Part shown: piece after piece, positions 1-8,425 of the stretch
Numbering within the stretch: position 1 is the first letter of the stretch
How the letters are laid out: each line of letters begins with the position of its first letter
Origin: Ricordea florida
Taxonomy: Eukaryota; Cnidaria; Anthozoa; Corallimorpharia; Ricordeidae
Assembly: GCA_949710005.1 (NCBI GenBank)
Contig: OX453280.1
Coordinates: 13,525,758 to 13,589,757, forward strand
Reading direction: 5' to 3'
DNA: 64,000 nucleotides
Notes under the pieces: generated by a model
What the model was told of the DNA's origin: nothing
Database searches by the model: none
The model's input: the letters and a program-made list of their open reading frames with translations, nothing else
Position numbers and translations under genes: made by a program

Positions 1-2
1 TT

Positions 3-125
3 GCGGAGTGGTTAGGCTGGATTGGAGGTGACATTAGGGAGAGGCGTACGAGTAGTGAACCAGACCAGCGTTTTTGTTCTAGACTTTTGGAAAAGGTTTG
101 GGATGAACGAGATGTAAAGAAGTAA
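3..125 (+). CDS. 3' end of an unidentified reading frame, cut by the window edge
   Basis: An open frame enters from the window edge and stops at TAA 123-125. About 40 codons are visible, rich in W, R and E near the end (residues like GWIGGDIRERR and LLEKVWDERD). I do not recognise a family. It could be the last exon of a host gene, a transposon relic, or chance; the absence of stops over 40 codons is weak evidence alone. Confidence 0.2.
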   Translation, partial: AEWLGWIGGDIRERRTSSEPDQRFCSRLLEKVWDERDVKK

Positions 126-1660
126 ATATAACATCCTCCACCCCAAACAAAACAATAAAATCAAATCAGCATTTCTGGTTTTTTACTTCTTCCGGGGGAA
201 AGGGTTAGGGATGGGGACTCCCAACAACAAGCGAAAGGGGATGATCATTGTATCTGTTAGGACGGACCATATTAGCATTATTAATTTGGGTGGGAGGACT
301 GAAATATTATGAAATAAATTGTTTTTGCAGAGCCGTGAACAGCGAAGTAAATTGTTTGCAAGCACGATGAACCAAAATAAATTGCTTGCAAACCCTTGCC
401 CCGCCACCACCAGAAAAATAATGGTGCGTCCCTTGGGGATTAAAATCGTGCTCTGGGGTGTCTTTTGAAGGCTAAAAGTTGAAAGAAAGGAAAACATGAT
501 TTTGCAACAGATGAAATGCAAACTTCATACAAGATAAGGTCTCTGCTTTGGCCTTTCTTTCTTTTTTTCCTTTATTTTATTTACTATTTGCATTTAGTTA
601 AAGTTTACTTGCTGTAATTATTCTGATGCCTAAAAGTTTCGCGCCAACGGTAATCCTCTGATAATGATAATAACACCCTGATACCTTGGGTAGCCTGTGG
701 TACTGATACTGTCAAAATAAAGATGGCGGCGGTTCTTGATGTGTAAAGATCCTTTAAAGCGTTTTTTATTAGCTGAGATATCTTATCTATCCAAACGACT
801 GATCATCCAAACAAGTGGCGAGTGTGAGTCTTGAAGAATCTCTGAGCAGTTTGGAGCCGCAGCCATCATTCAAAAATGTTGCATACGGTTGTGTGTATAA
901 AGTCAGCGACCGGCCGGTAGTTTCCTGTGTACACCAGGCTTGGTAAGTGCACTTTTATTAGCACTACAAGTTGAATTTGTTTCATCAGGTACATTTTATA
1001 AACCTGCTATGAGCTCAGAAAGTCTTCACCAGAAGCAGCAGCATGTTTTACCAGATGCCAATAGATGTCATAGTCCCTTATTGTCATTCGCCCGTCATCG
1101 TGAGCGAAATACCGACACAAAATATCCGTTTCGCATGGCTATACGTACGTAGCTTCACATAGATTTTATCACATCTACATACTCCTAAACAAATAAACTT
1201 TATGGAAATAGAGTAATTTTGAGCAGAAACATGGCCGCATCCGAGATATTTTAAGCGATTTTCACTAGAAATTCGAATTATGAAAAATCTGGATTTTTTC
1301 AGGTTTCTCGATTTCATGAATGCATTAATATTTTCGAACATGGTTATCGCATCCTCTTCAAATTTAGTTGACTAGAATAAGTATACTATTTATTTTAAAC
1401 TGGCAAAAATTCTTTTTTTCACCGAATCGTCTCCGAGCAAGTTGTAAACTTCGTGGGCGAATTTACCATGGCTTTAGTTAAAATTGCGTGTCATTTCACT
1501 AGAACCACTGTATCTCGTGAACTGCTCGGACTTTCGGAAAAACATTTGGCAAGCTTTTAACTTGGACTAATACCAGTCTGTACACAAAATAGTATCAAAT
1601 TCTGGAGGGTACCATGTGGACTCATATTTTGATATTGCATGGATTTCATGTGGACACGTT
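126..1660. other. Non-coding stretch left of element P1
   Basis: I see no supportable gene here. Short open frames occur on both strands but lack recognisable motifs or conserved context. The sequence is mixed composition, unlike the strongly A-rich coding strand of the Polinton-type element that begins abruptly at about 1661. No terminal repeat of that element is visible here, so this is probably host or other repeat DNA abutting a truncation point. Confidence 0.5.
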
Positions 1661-1889
1661 CTTAACATCTATAGCAAAACCATTCCGTGAAAATCTAGCC
1701 TGTGTTGTTACTTTCCATAACCCATCGCAAAAAGGCATGAAGATGTTTTTCGAAGATTATGGGGGTGATTTGGATTATGAATCGTGTAAAAAATTTATGC
1801 AATTGTTAAAAACTGAAAAATATTCTAGATTATGTTTATCTTTACGTCACCCATTTAATTGCTATTTGGAGATTCCGAACGGGGAATAG
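1661..1889 (+). pseudogene. 5'-truncated packaging ATPase (A32/FtsK-like), element P1
   Basis: From about 1661 the frame is clearly homologous to the C-terminal third of the ATPase at 38334-38960: the shared segment begins at LTSIAKPFREN and runs to FNCYLEIP near the stop. Walker A and Walker B are absent because the upstream part of the gene is missing. The ATG at 1614 lies in unrelated sequence, so the first 15 codons are not part of the family. This marks the left break of P1: polymerase, integrase, capsid and most of the ATPase are lost. The fragment cannot be a functional ATPase. Confidence 0.8.
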
Positions 1890-1923
1890 CGATTTAAAAA
1901 TAGTAAATGTATCACCATAAAAG

Positions 1924-2529
1924 ATGACAGAAGTTGAAGATTATATTGGCTCCACCGATATTAGTGATGTAAAAGATGAGGTAAAAGATGATAATGAACT
2001 TGAAATAAGTCTAAAGACCGGCGTAGCCGAAAAACAAGAATCACTAGCTATTCTCGCAGCTCTTGGAACCACAAAAGAGTATTTAGGTATTGATATGAGT
2101 CTTGGTGATATAAAAAAATTATCAGTAAAAGATGTTGAAAAATATTATAATCGATATCAGGCGGTATTGGGTAAGAAAATTAACGGTGGGTTAGTAGATT
2201 CATCTCTTCAATTAGTTTCTAAAGTTATTTCTTACATGGTTCCTGTAGATGATATAGAAGCTCTTTGTGATGATTTGAAGAATGATGATTTGGTTAATCG
2301 TGAACTAACAAACATTGTAGGTCTATTAGCATTGAAAGCAGGAAGATTGGCAGCACTTGCTAGCGGACTATTCCAGGTTGCTAAGCATGTTAAAATAGGT
2401 AAAATCAGCGAAGCTGGGCCTGCTCTTCGAGCAGAAATACAAAAAGTTACAAGTAAAAATATAGATGATTCCAACAAAACTGAGCAGGCTACTAACCAAG
2501 CTGCTGATGGGTATGATACTGTTTACTAA
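1924..2529 (+). CDS. Conserved Polinton-element protein, 201 aa, function unknown (P1)
   Basis: Homologous along its length to the 176-aa protein at 38966-39496. The conserved core is about residues 38-150 (TTKEYLGIDMSLGD, then a predicted mostly helical body with LVNRELTNIVGLLALKAGRLAALASG). The N-terminus is acidic and low-complexity. It lies directly downstream of the ATPase fragment, as in P3, so it was probably co-expressed with virion genes. P1 carries two GC-rich inserts absent from the P3 copy: around 2014-2034 (TGVAE in protein) and around 2403-2450 (ISEAGPALRAEIQ). No catalytic motif is recognised; a virion or morphogenesis role is inferred from position only. Confidence 0.75.
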   Translation: MTEVEDYIGSTDISDVKDEVKDDNELEISLKTGVAEKQESLAILAALGTTKEYLGIDMSLGDIKKLSVKDVEKYYNRYQAVLGKKINGGLVDSSLQLVSKVISYMVPVDDIEALCDDLKNDDLVNRELTNIVGLLALKAGRLAALASGLFQVAKHVKIGKISEAGPALRAEIQKVTSKNIDDSNKTEQATNQAADGYDTVY

Positions 2530-2545
2530 GGATGATATGATGTTA

Positions 2546-2565
2546 TTTAAAGATTTCTTAATGAT
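2546..2565 (+). promoter_or_regulatory. Conserved upstream motif (TTTAAAGATTTCTTAATGAT)
   Basis: Starts 30 bp before the ATG at 2576. It is one of the strict copies of a motif found before many genes of P1 and P3. It overlaps no conserved protein and recurs at nearly constant spacing, which suggests a core promoter or transcription start element. Confidence 0.6.
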
Positions 2566-2575
2566 ATGTAAAATA

Positions 2576-3061
2576 ATGTCCGAAGAAGTTGTTGAACAAA
2601 TTACTAGAGACCAACCAAAAGAAAAAACTGAAGGTAATACTTCTAAAAAGAGGGAGAAAGATCCTAAAAAAGTAGCAGCAGGTAAGAAATTAGCTGAATA
2701 TAATAAAAAAGCAAAAGAAGCATTAGCTAGAGAGACCCTGCGAGCTGAGGAGCAAATGAAACGTGAAGAAGAGCAAAATTCCAATGAAGATGGTGAGTCT
2801 AAAGCATGGCTTCCAGAACTATCTTTTACAACCGTTTTATCTATTGTAGGAATAGGGTTTACAGCATTTGACATGTTTATGAGATACCGACAAATCCGTA
2901 GGACCAGCTCCGCTGAAAAGGAGGATAATAAAAATAGGGTAGTAGATTTATCTCAAGTTCCGACTAATATTCCAAACACAAGATCCATAGGACCGGCTCC
3001 GAATAATATCCACACACAACCATCACAAACACCACAACCGCAAAAAATGGGAATGATATGA
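2576..3061 (+). CDS. Small basic/coiled-coil protein with one membrane segment, 161 aa (P1)
   Basis: Start chosen at ATG 2576 (MSEEVVEQ) because the P3 and P2 copies start the same way and the conserved upstream motif lies 30 bp before it; the frame is open further upstream but overlaps the previous gene. Layout: a charged Lys/Glu-rich N-terminal half (REKDPKKVAAGKKLAEYNKKAK is the conserved patch), one hydrophobic segment (LSFTTVLSIVGIGFTAFDMFM), then a polar Pro/Asn tail. The tail differs from P3 and contains two GC-rich inserts (near 2900 and 2985). Probably a membrane-anchored virion protein, by context; no known family recognised. Confidence 0.7.
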   Translation: MSEEVVEQITRDQPKEKTEGNTSKKREKDPKKVAAGKKLAEYNKKAKEALARETLRAEEQMKREEEQNSNEDGESKAWLPELSFTTVLSIVGIGFTAFDMFMRYRQIRRTSSAEKEDNKNRVVDLSQVPTNIPNTRSIGPAPNNIHTQPSQTPQPQKMGMI

Positions 3062-3150
3062 GTAAGCGATTTGCTCCGACTTTGTCGGGGAGGGCTCCAG
3101 CAAAGCTGGGGAGGGCTTCGCCCGATCCGCCCGATTCGCGGCCCTAAAAG
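3062..3150 (+). repeat. GC-rich palindromic repeat cluster
   Basis: This intergenic block is strikingly GC-rich against AT-rich neighbours and contains nested short inverted units (CCGACTTTGTCGG, CTCCAGCAAAGCTGG). Related units, with the cores CAGC-AAAGCTG or CCGGC-AAGCC, are scattered through P1 genes. P3 has no such block at the same junction (39974-40018), so it is an insertion in P1. Confidence 0.55.
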
Positions 3151-3152
3151 GG

Positions 3153-3172
3153 TCTAAAGGTTTCTTACTGAT
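3153..3172 (+). promoter_or_regulatory. Conserved upstream motif (TCTAAAGGTTTCTTACTGAT)
   Basis: Starts 34 bp before ATG 3187. Same element as at 39986 before the orthologous gene in P3, despite the GC-rich insertion just upstream of it in P1. Confidence 0.6.
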
Positions 3173-3186
3173 ACAGTAAAAAAATT

Positions 3187-3405
3187 ATGTCAACTGAAAA
3201 CAAACTTGTGAAAACTGTTACTGATTCAGCAGTACTTATTGGGTTAGCAGCTGCTGTTGGTTATGTAGCTAAAAAGGCTCTTAAAGAATCATTTATGAAC
3301 GACCCATCCTCAAGTATTACAAATTATGCTAAATGGGTGGCTGTATTGTCAGGCAGTATGTACCTAAAAACATATTTAGAGGATCAAAAGATTTTACCAA
3401 ATTAA
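3187..3405 (+). CDS. 72-aa two-hydrophobic-segment protein (P1)
   Basis: Very close to the 72-aa protein at 40019-40237 and to the broken copy at 11620. Conserved start MS-NKLVKTVTDSA, a glycine-rich hydrophobic stretch (about residues 14-28), a middle KES-DPSSSITNYAKW, a second hydrophobic stretch (about 47-62) and the end ILPN. Conservation across three copies, with matching start and length, is strong evidence for a real small gene. It is probably a small membrane protein of the particle; function unknown. Confidence 0.75.
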   Translation: MSTENKLVKTVTDSAVLIGLAAAVGYVAKKALKESFMNDPSSSITNYAKWVAVLSGSMYLKTYLEDQKILPN

Positions 3406-3411
3406 ATAAAC

Positions 3412-3861
3412 ATGGCAACAATAGCAATGATGTTTGGAGGAGCTATTTTGAATGCAACCGCCTTTGTTGGTGGATCATATCTTGCAAAATATCTCTCAGG
3501 TGATAAAACAGATGCAGAAAGAATACGACACGATAAGGCATTAGAAAAATATCAAAAAGATTATGCTACATTTCAGGAAAATAGACAGAAACTAATTGAT
3601 TGGAAAGTACAACAAAAGGATGAAAAATATCAGGCATCAAAAAATATTTCTAATACAGATGAAGCTTTGAAATTATATTCCGCTTCTCGGGGAGGGGTAC
3701 GCCCGAATAGTCAGACACATGAACCAAAATTTGCGGAAACTCTGAAAGAGCCCAGCTTCGCTGATTATTATAGACCTAGTAACAATCAAAAGATGGGTGA
3801 AATGGGATATGTAGGTGGTGGTATGTTGGCATTAGGTTATATGGTAAGTAAATTCTTTTAG
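3412..3861 (+). CDS. 149-aa protein with terminal hydrophobic segments (P1)
   Basis: Ortholog of the 130-aa protein at 40240-40632 and of the MITE-interrupted P2 copy at 11834. N-terminal hydrophobic, glycine-rich segment (about residues 2-26), charged helical middle (RHDKALEKYQKDYA, QQKDEKYQASKNISNT), C-terminal glycine-rich segment GYVGGGMLALGYMVSKFF. Only 6 bp separate it from the preceding gene. P1 is longer than P3 because of GC-rich inserted codons around 3680-3770 (protein ASRGGVRPNSQT and AETLKEPS). Probably membrane-associated virion protein; unrecognised family. Confidence 0.75.
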   Translation: MATIAMMFGGAILNATAFVGGSYLAKYLSGDKTDAERIRHDKALEKYQKDYATFQENRQKLIDWKVQQKDEKYQASKNISNTDEALKLYSASRGGVRPNSQTHEPKFAETLKEPSFADYYRPSNNQKMGEMGYVGGGMLALGYMVSKFF

Positions 3862-3899
3862 GTAATTGTGTGATTAGTTTGCTTCGCGGCTCTAACGGG

Positions 3900-3919
3900 T
3901 CTAAAGATTTCTTACTGAT
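3900..3919 (+). promoter_or_regulatory. Conserved upstream motif (TCTAAAGATTTCTTACTGAT)
   Basis: Starts 32 bp before ATG 3932; followed by AGTAAAAAATC directly before the ATG, exactly as at 40644 in P3. Confidence 0.6.
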
Positions 3920-3931
3920 TAGTAAAAAATC

Positions 3932-5146
3932 ATGGAAGAAAAAGAACCATTAATACCAAACTTTGAACCAACTGATCTAGACGATGATGTTGATAGAGAA
4001 AATGTGGAAATGGATCCAATATCATCCACCACTAGTCTAATTAACCCTGATGATGAGGAGGCAGAAACCTCGTTTGGCGGTGTGGTAGGTGATGATGATT
4101 ATAAAGAATCTCCACCGATTAATGAAAGTAAAGAAGACAATAGGGCACAAGCTTTAAAAAAGATACAAGAAAAGTTCTACAATTTCGACCCACTAAATTC
4201 ACCATTCAGTGCAAGAATCGATGATGTGGGAGGGGTATGGGTTAGATTGACTGATCGAGTTGATAATAGGGAGCATTTACTTATTAAATATAATGGGGAT
4301 TTGGTAAAAAATTATGAACTACTTCCTGTTAAAATTAGGAGAGCAATTGGTATTGATTCTCAGACTCTTATTATAAATAATAATAAACTAATTGATGATT
4401 TGAATGAAAAGAATGAAGAAATTAAGGATTTAAATAATGCATTAGAAGGTTTAAGAAGAGTAGTGGAAATAAATGATTTTGAGAGACAACAACACATTAA
4501 TAATGATAAAGAGAAGCGAAGAATAATCGAGGAACATCAAACCAGAATCGCGGAAACAGAAAGCTATTTAGATGCGGCAGTTAAACAGAAGATAGAATCT
4601 AAAATAGAGATTGATAAACTTTTAGTTGAATTAAAACAACACAAAGATGAGTTAGAAAAAAATAAAAGAGGATTATCAAATTTAAAAAATCTAGAACAAA
4701 GTAGAGATCGTTTGCAAGATAGGGTTAATAAATTTGAAGAACTATCTAGAAAGAAGATAATTTTAAATCAAGAACAAATAGCTGATCTAGAGAGTAAAAA
4801 TGAAGAAATACTTAAAAATCTACCATTACGAGATCGGGTAAAGTACATCTTCAAAAAGTATGGTTTTACAGTATTTTCAGTTGTAAGTGCTGTAGGTGTA
4901 GTAATTGGTGTTATCGTTTCTAATCTTTCAAAAGGTCTAGCCAAATTGGGTAAAGGTGTTGGTAATGGGTTGAAAGCTATTGGTAAGAAACTCGGTGAAA
5001 TATTACCTGGAATGGTTGGAGCGATTGTAAGCTTTCTGTTCAAAACAGCGGGCGAGGTCGTTGGGTTTTTAGGTAAGAACGCTTGGTTGTTGATAATGGT
5101 TGTGGTTCTATATTTTGTGGAACAGTTTAAAAAGAAGAGAAAGTAA
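3932..5146 (+). CDS. Coiled-coil protein with C-terminal glycine-rich membrane domain, 404 aa (P1)
   Basis: Three parts: an acidic variable N-terminus (about 1-75), a long Lys/Glu/Leu-rich coiled coil (about 150-300), and a highly conserved C-terminal domain (about 303-404) beginning LPLRDRVKYIFKKYGFTVF, with repeated glycine-containing hydrophobic helices and a final hydrophobic segment before a KKKRK-type tail. The C-terminal domain is shared almost unchanged with the copies at 40676 (P3) and 12666-13575 (P2). The architecture suggests a membrane-active or scaffold protein, for example for entry or assembly, but this is inference from composition. No enzyme motif seen. Confidence 0.75.
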   Translation: MEEKEPLIPNFEPTDLDDDVDRENVEMDPISSTTSLINPDDEEAETSFGGVVGDDDYKESPPINESKEDNRAQALKKIQEKFYNFDPLNSPFSARIDDVGGVWVRLTDRVDNREHLLIKYNGDLVKNYELLPVKIRRAIGIDSQTLIINNNKLIDDLNEKNEEIKDLNNALEGLRRVVEINDFERQQHINNDKEKRRIIEEHQTRIAETESYLDAAVKQKIESKIEIDKLLVELKQHKDELEKNKRGLSNLKNLEQSRDRLQDRVNKFEELSRKKIILNQEQIADLESKNEEILKNLPLRDRVKYIFKKYGFTVFSVVSAVGVVIGVIVSNLSKGLAKLGKGVGNGLKAIGKKLGEILPGMVGAIVSFLFKTAGEVVGFLGKNAWLLIMVVVLYFVEQFKKKRK

Positions 5147-5164
5147 CAAACCTGTTCGTATCGA

Positions 5165-5184
5165 TTTAAAGATATCATGATGAT
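5165..5184 (+). promoter_or_regulatory. Conserved upstream motif (TTTAAAGAT variant)
   Basis: Starts 30 bp before the chosen ATG at 5195. Its presence helps decide that 5195, not 5177, is the true start, because other genes show the same 30-34 bp spacing. Confidence 0.5.
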
Positions 5185-5194
5185 CAGTAAAAAT

Positions 5195-5824
5195 ATGGAA
5201 GACTACAACAGAATTTACGGCGTAGCCGGTCCCGACCAAAGCTCGATTTATCCACGATTACCTATGAATGGCGATCCAAATAATTTCAGACTACAAAAGT
5301 CATGTGAAGTATTAAATAATCTTCAAAAGGAAATTAAACATTACGAGGATGTTAGGAAAAAATACAATAGAGCGAGGGGAATATTTACAAAAATCAGTGT
5401 TGGTAGTGGAGTTTTTTCAGTTATCCTATCTGCAAGTGGACTTGGAACCTCCCTTACTGGTTTTGGTGCTGTTGTTGGTATACCATTAGGAGCTGCGGGA
5501 GGTATTTGTGGGGGAATATCAGTTGTATTCGGTGCGGCTTCTAAACGACTTTCTCATAAAGTTAGTAAACATGAACAGACAGTTTCTCTCGCAAAAGCAA
5601 AAGTAAATACCATTCACGACTTGGTTTCAAAGGCTCTAAAAGATAACGCTATATCCGACCAAGAATTTTCGTTAATTTTATCAGAGGTGGATAAGTTTGA
5701 AAAACTAAAACTAGAAATCCGCCAAAAAACTCGTAAAGATACAGAAAAAAACTTAAATATGAATCAGATAAGAACAGAGGTTCGAGCGGAAATATTAAAG
5801 GATCTAACCGGTCGAGAACACTGA
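5195..5824 (+). CDS. Helical protein with central glycine-rich hydrophobic domain, about 209 aa (P1)
   Basis: Start set at ATG 5195 (MEDYNRIY) by match with P3 (MDDYNKIY at 41923) and motif spacing. After a short N-terminus comes a coiled-coil segment (LQKEIKHYEDVRKKYNRARGI), a long Gly/Ala/Ser hydrophobic region (TKISVGSG to FGAASK, about 45 residues, likely two membrane hairpins), then a second helical charged region ending in DLTGREH. P1 has an extra GVAGPDQSS segment near residue 8, encoded by GC-rich DNA at 5219-5245. A palindrome TTTCATATGAAA follows the stop. Unknown function, probably particle-membrane associated. Confidence 0.7.
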   Translation: MEDYNRIYGVAGPDQSSIYPRLPMNGDPNNFRLQKSCEVLNNLQKEIKHYEDVRKKYNRARGIFTKISVGSGVFSVILSASGLGTSLTGFGAVVGIPLGAAGGICGGISVVFGAASKRLSHKVSKHEQTVSLAKAKVNTIHDLVSKALKDNAISDQEFSLILSEVDKFEKLKLEIRQKTRKDTEKNLNMNQIRTEVRAEILKDLTGREH

Positions 5825-5963
5825 AAATTTCATATGAAAGAACTGATGTGGGATTTAATTGTTTTGCTGGTGTTAGAAAAGAACGGTATTAGAATAAACC
5901 GTAGATGATTTCCTTCGGACCGGCAAGGCCAATTTAAAAGCAACATGTTATGAACAAAAAAAA

Positions 5964-7643
5964 ATGTCATTATTCAATGATTTCAGAAATATGTACCCAA
6001 GGGCTGATATAAGTCATTTCACATTTGTGTCTGATTCGTATGGTGGATATATTAAATGGCAAGTTGATGGTACAACAATAATGTCAAATGATGATCCTAC
6101 TGGAAAAACATGGATTGATGATATTTCACCTCGTTTGAAAAGACTTTTATGGAAAGATTTAGGACTGAGTGAAGCGAAGAACTTGGATGGCCGACTAAAA
6201 GGAGGAACTGAGTTGAGTTCATTTCCTGAAAGTTTAACATTGACTAATCTATCTTATCCAATACCAGCTGTTAATTTTGATGACTTTTCAACTGATATAA
6301 CAAAAATGCTAACCTCGCTGGATATATACGTTTCAAATACAAAGAAATTCACAGCAAAGATGAGAAACATATTTACATCACAAGTTGTGACTTTCAAATT
6401 TGGAAAACAGAGTAGAAAATGGTTGAATGCACCAGATATGAATTATTGGCCACAACAACTTAACTTTGCAGTATGGTGTGCAACATCTGGATGTGGTATA
6501 AGTCCTTTTGAAAGTCTAAATTACCCTAAAGTAGTGAGTAGTTTTATAAAGTTTCATGTGTATTTCACAATAAGGAGGATATTATATGAATTAAGCCTTC
6601 CCCTACCTGATGAGCAACCTTTTGTGATAAATAATAATCCATATAGTAAAGTAGCATATCAACGATTGTGTGCAGAATTTGGAATTGCTAATAATTCTGA
6701 CTTCCGCGGGGAGGGGAGGCCTTTGGCTGATTTTAGATGGAAAGGTGGAAGAAATGGAGGATTGGGAGATATATTCCTTGATTATGGTTCAGGATATCAT
6801 GGAAAAGGAGGGGGATATCAAAATGTACATATTATAAGGAATTATGATCATGAAGCAGATCGATGGCCTGGTGAAGGCGGTAAATTCGCTGATGAAGGTG
6901 GAAAGAAGGAAAAGGGTAATCTCATTTCATTTATCCGTAATGATGACTTTGCTGATTTCAAATATGCCTGGTTTATCCCAACAAGTGGACATGGGCTCAC
7001 TAAAGCTGGGCTTGGTAGATTGAATCGATCTGCTGAAGCTTTTGTTTACTGTATATTGGGTGCACAAGTTAACACTAGAAATTCAATTTATGGTAATGGT
7101 GGTGGGGCTATAGAGACACAACAAGAATTCTTGGCTTTATTTGAAAGTAGTGTGATCGAGAATGACATTTCTAGTTCTATCCAAAGGTATCAATTAGCTG
7201 TACAAGAAGCGAAATTACGGCTTGATTTAGCTATTGCTCCTGGTGTATGGTTGATGCCTAGTAATATGATAATCAATACTGAAAGCGTTACAGGTTTTAA
7301 TAACAAACTTATGAAAGCGAGTAATGATATGAATTTTGGTGTGAATAATTCCCTAAACACTGAAGCAAAACAAGTTGGAATAAGTCATAACTTAGGATCT
7401 TCAAAGTTAAAATCGATCGAAGATCGGAACCGGCAAAGCCGAAAGTTACCTCATATTCGCCTGGAAGGCAAGGCCAGCTTCGCTTATAAAACTGAAACGA
7501 ATAAAAACCAGAAGGAACCAAAACCCTCAACGAAAACAGACTCGATGAAACAGGAAAATAATATTGACTCAACGCAACATGAAAAGAATATATTAGCATT
7601 TATAATTATCTCTGGTGGATTAGCGTGGTATCTATTTCGGTAG
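5964..7643 (+). CDS. Large virion-type protein with C-terminal membrane anchor, 559 aa (P1)
   Basis: Ortholog of the 509-aa protein at 42661 (P3) and of the broken P2 copy (14909 / 26723-28197). Conserved landmarks in order: FTFVSDSYGGYIKW, SYPIPAVNFDDF, the cysteine-containing WPQQLNFAVWCATSGCG (near residue 165), FHVYFTIRRILYEL, WKGGRNGGLGDIF, FYCILGAQVNTRN-like segment, PGVWLMPSNMIINTES, then a polar linker and a single C-terminal hydrophobic anchor ending in WYLFR. Extra segments against P3 are encoded by GC-rich DNA at 6165-6210, 6703-6730 and 7418-7490. It is probably a minor capsid or spike component, inferred from size, conservation and position; I cannot name a fold. Confidence 0.75.
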   Translation: MSLFNDFRNMYPRADISHFTFVSDSYGGYIKWQVDGTTIMSNDDPTGKTWIDDISPRLKRLLWKDLGLSEAKNLDGRLKGGTELSSFPESLTLTNLSYPIPAVNFDDFSTDITKMLTSLDIYVSNTKKFTAKMRNIFTSQVVTFKFGKQSRKWLNAPDMNYWPQQLNFAVWCATSGCGISPFESLNYPKVVSSFIKFHVYFTIRRILYELSLPLPDEQPFVINNNPYSKVAYQRLCAEFGIANNSDFRGEGRPLADFRWKGGRNGGLGDIFLDYGSGYHGKGGGYQNVHIIRNYDHEADRWPGEGGKFADEGGKKEKGNLISFIRNDDFADFKYAWFIPTSGHGLTKAGLGRLNRSAEAFVYCILGAQVNTRNSIYGNGGGAIETQQEFLALFESSVIENDISSSIQRYQLAVQEAKLRLDLAIAPGVWLMPSNMIINTESVTGFNNKLMKASNDMNFGVNNSLNTEAKQVGISHNLGSSKLKSIEDRNRQSRKLPHIRLEGKASFAYKTETNKNQKEPKPSTKTDSMKQENNIDSTQHEKNILAFIIISGGLAWYLFR

Positions 7644-7738
7644 ATGACTGGATTTTTCAGCTTACGCGTAAGTCGTTTTTTATAACAGACGGTGATTATA
7701 GAAAATTTAAAAAGATGAATATGAAGTAATCAAACAAA

Positions 7739-8374
7739 ATGTTGAGCGTTACCATGTATGAGTCAGAAACTAGGATTTATTTAGATCCTCCGCTTAAAAA
7801 TATTCGGGAGATGCAGCTACTAGATTGTAATATACAAACCAAAAGATTGATTAATTTCAAGCATGAAGAGATATTATTCAATGAAAACGATCGACCCGTC
7901 ATAATAATAAAACCCGGTACATATTCATTGCGTGATATTCAATCGATCTTTCTTAATGATACTGATAGGGAAAAGATAACAATAATTGAGACTGATACTG
8001 TTAACTATCTATATTCAAATAAGAACTTTAACATTAAACTTACTAGAGGGTTGTCGATTGGTTTAGGGGTGCCTAAAGTTATAAATCCTGGTAAATTATA
8101 CCCTATAAATATTCAGATTAGGGAGCCGCTGAGACTTATGTGTAGTATAGTGGATAATAAGTCTTCATATATGAATAAAACCAAATATGGAGAACTTGTG
8201 AAACTCTCGCCATCACAACTACTTGCAAACATACCCTCAAAGGATTATCCAACAATTCCAGTTCGAAAATATGATACCCTAATAAACCACTTCGATTTAA
8301 CCATTTTAGATAATGAATGGAAAAAACTTGATCTGAAGGGTTCTCCCATAACTTTTAGTTTAAGATTTATGTAA
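7739..8374 (+). CDS. Penton/minor-capsid-like protein, 211 aa (P1)
   Basis: Ortholog of 44240-44875. Starts MLSVTMYESETRIYLDPPLKNIREMQLLDCNI and ends HFDLTILDNEWKKLDLKGSPITFSLRFM. A terminal segment of the form F-D-L-T-I-L-D ... D-x-x-G-S-P-I-T-x-S-L-R-F resembles the final strands of single-jelly-roll minor capsid (penton) proteins of Polinton-like and virophage elements. That family assignment is inference from this signature, length and location. Motif TTTAAAAAGATGAAT lies about 33 bp upstream of the ATG. The gene converges on the minus-strand gene at 8950-8426. Confidence 0.6.
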   Translation: MLSVTMYESETRIYLDPPLKNIREMQLLDCNIQTKRLINFKHEEILFNENDRPVIIIKPGTYSLRDIQSIFLNDTDREKITIIETDTVNYLYSNKNFNIKLTRGLSIGLGVPKVINPGKLYPINIQIREPLRLMCSIVDNKSSYMNKTKYGELVKLSPSQLLANIPSKDYPTIPVRKYDTLINHFDLTILDNEWKKLDLKGSPITFSLRFM

Positions 8375-8381
8375 ATTTTTT

Positions 8382-8411
8382 GTTATGTAACACATACAGG
8401 TGTTATACAAC
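8382..8411. terminator. Paired-palindrome 3' element
   Basis: GTTATGTAAC and GTTATACAAC separated by 10 nt, lying between two convergent genes and 14 nt beyond the stop of the minus-strand gene ending at 8426. Five related copies occur, each just 3' of a W-P-x-R-family gene. A transcript 3'-end hairpin is the simplest reading. Confidence 0.5.
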
Positions 8412-8425
8412 ATAATTATATCCTA

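Noticed and set aside
1614..1660. Native N-terminus of a short ATPase variant
   Set aside because: The first codons share nothing with the family and the Walker motifs are missing; this is a truncation junction.
2232..2874. Antisense genes opposite the P1 structural genes
   Set aside because: Low-complexity Ser/Leu/Phe-rich shadows of real frames; not kept in the P3 orthologs.
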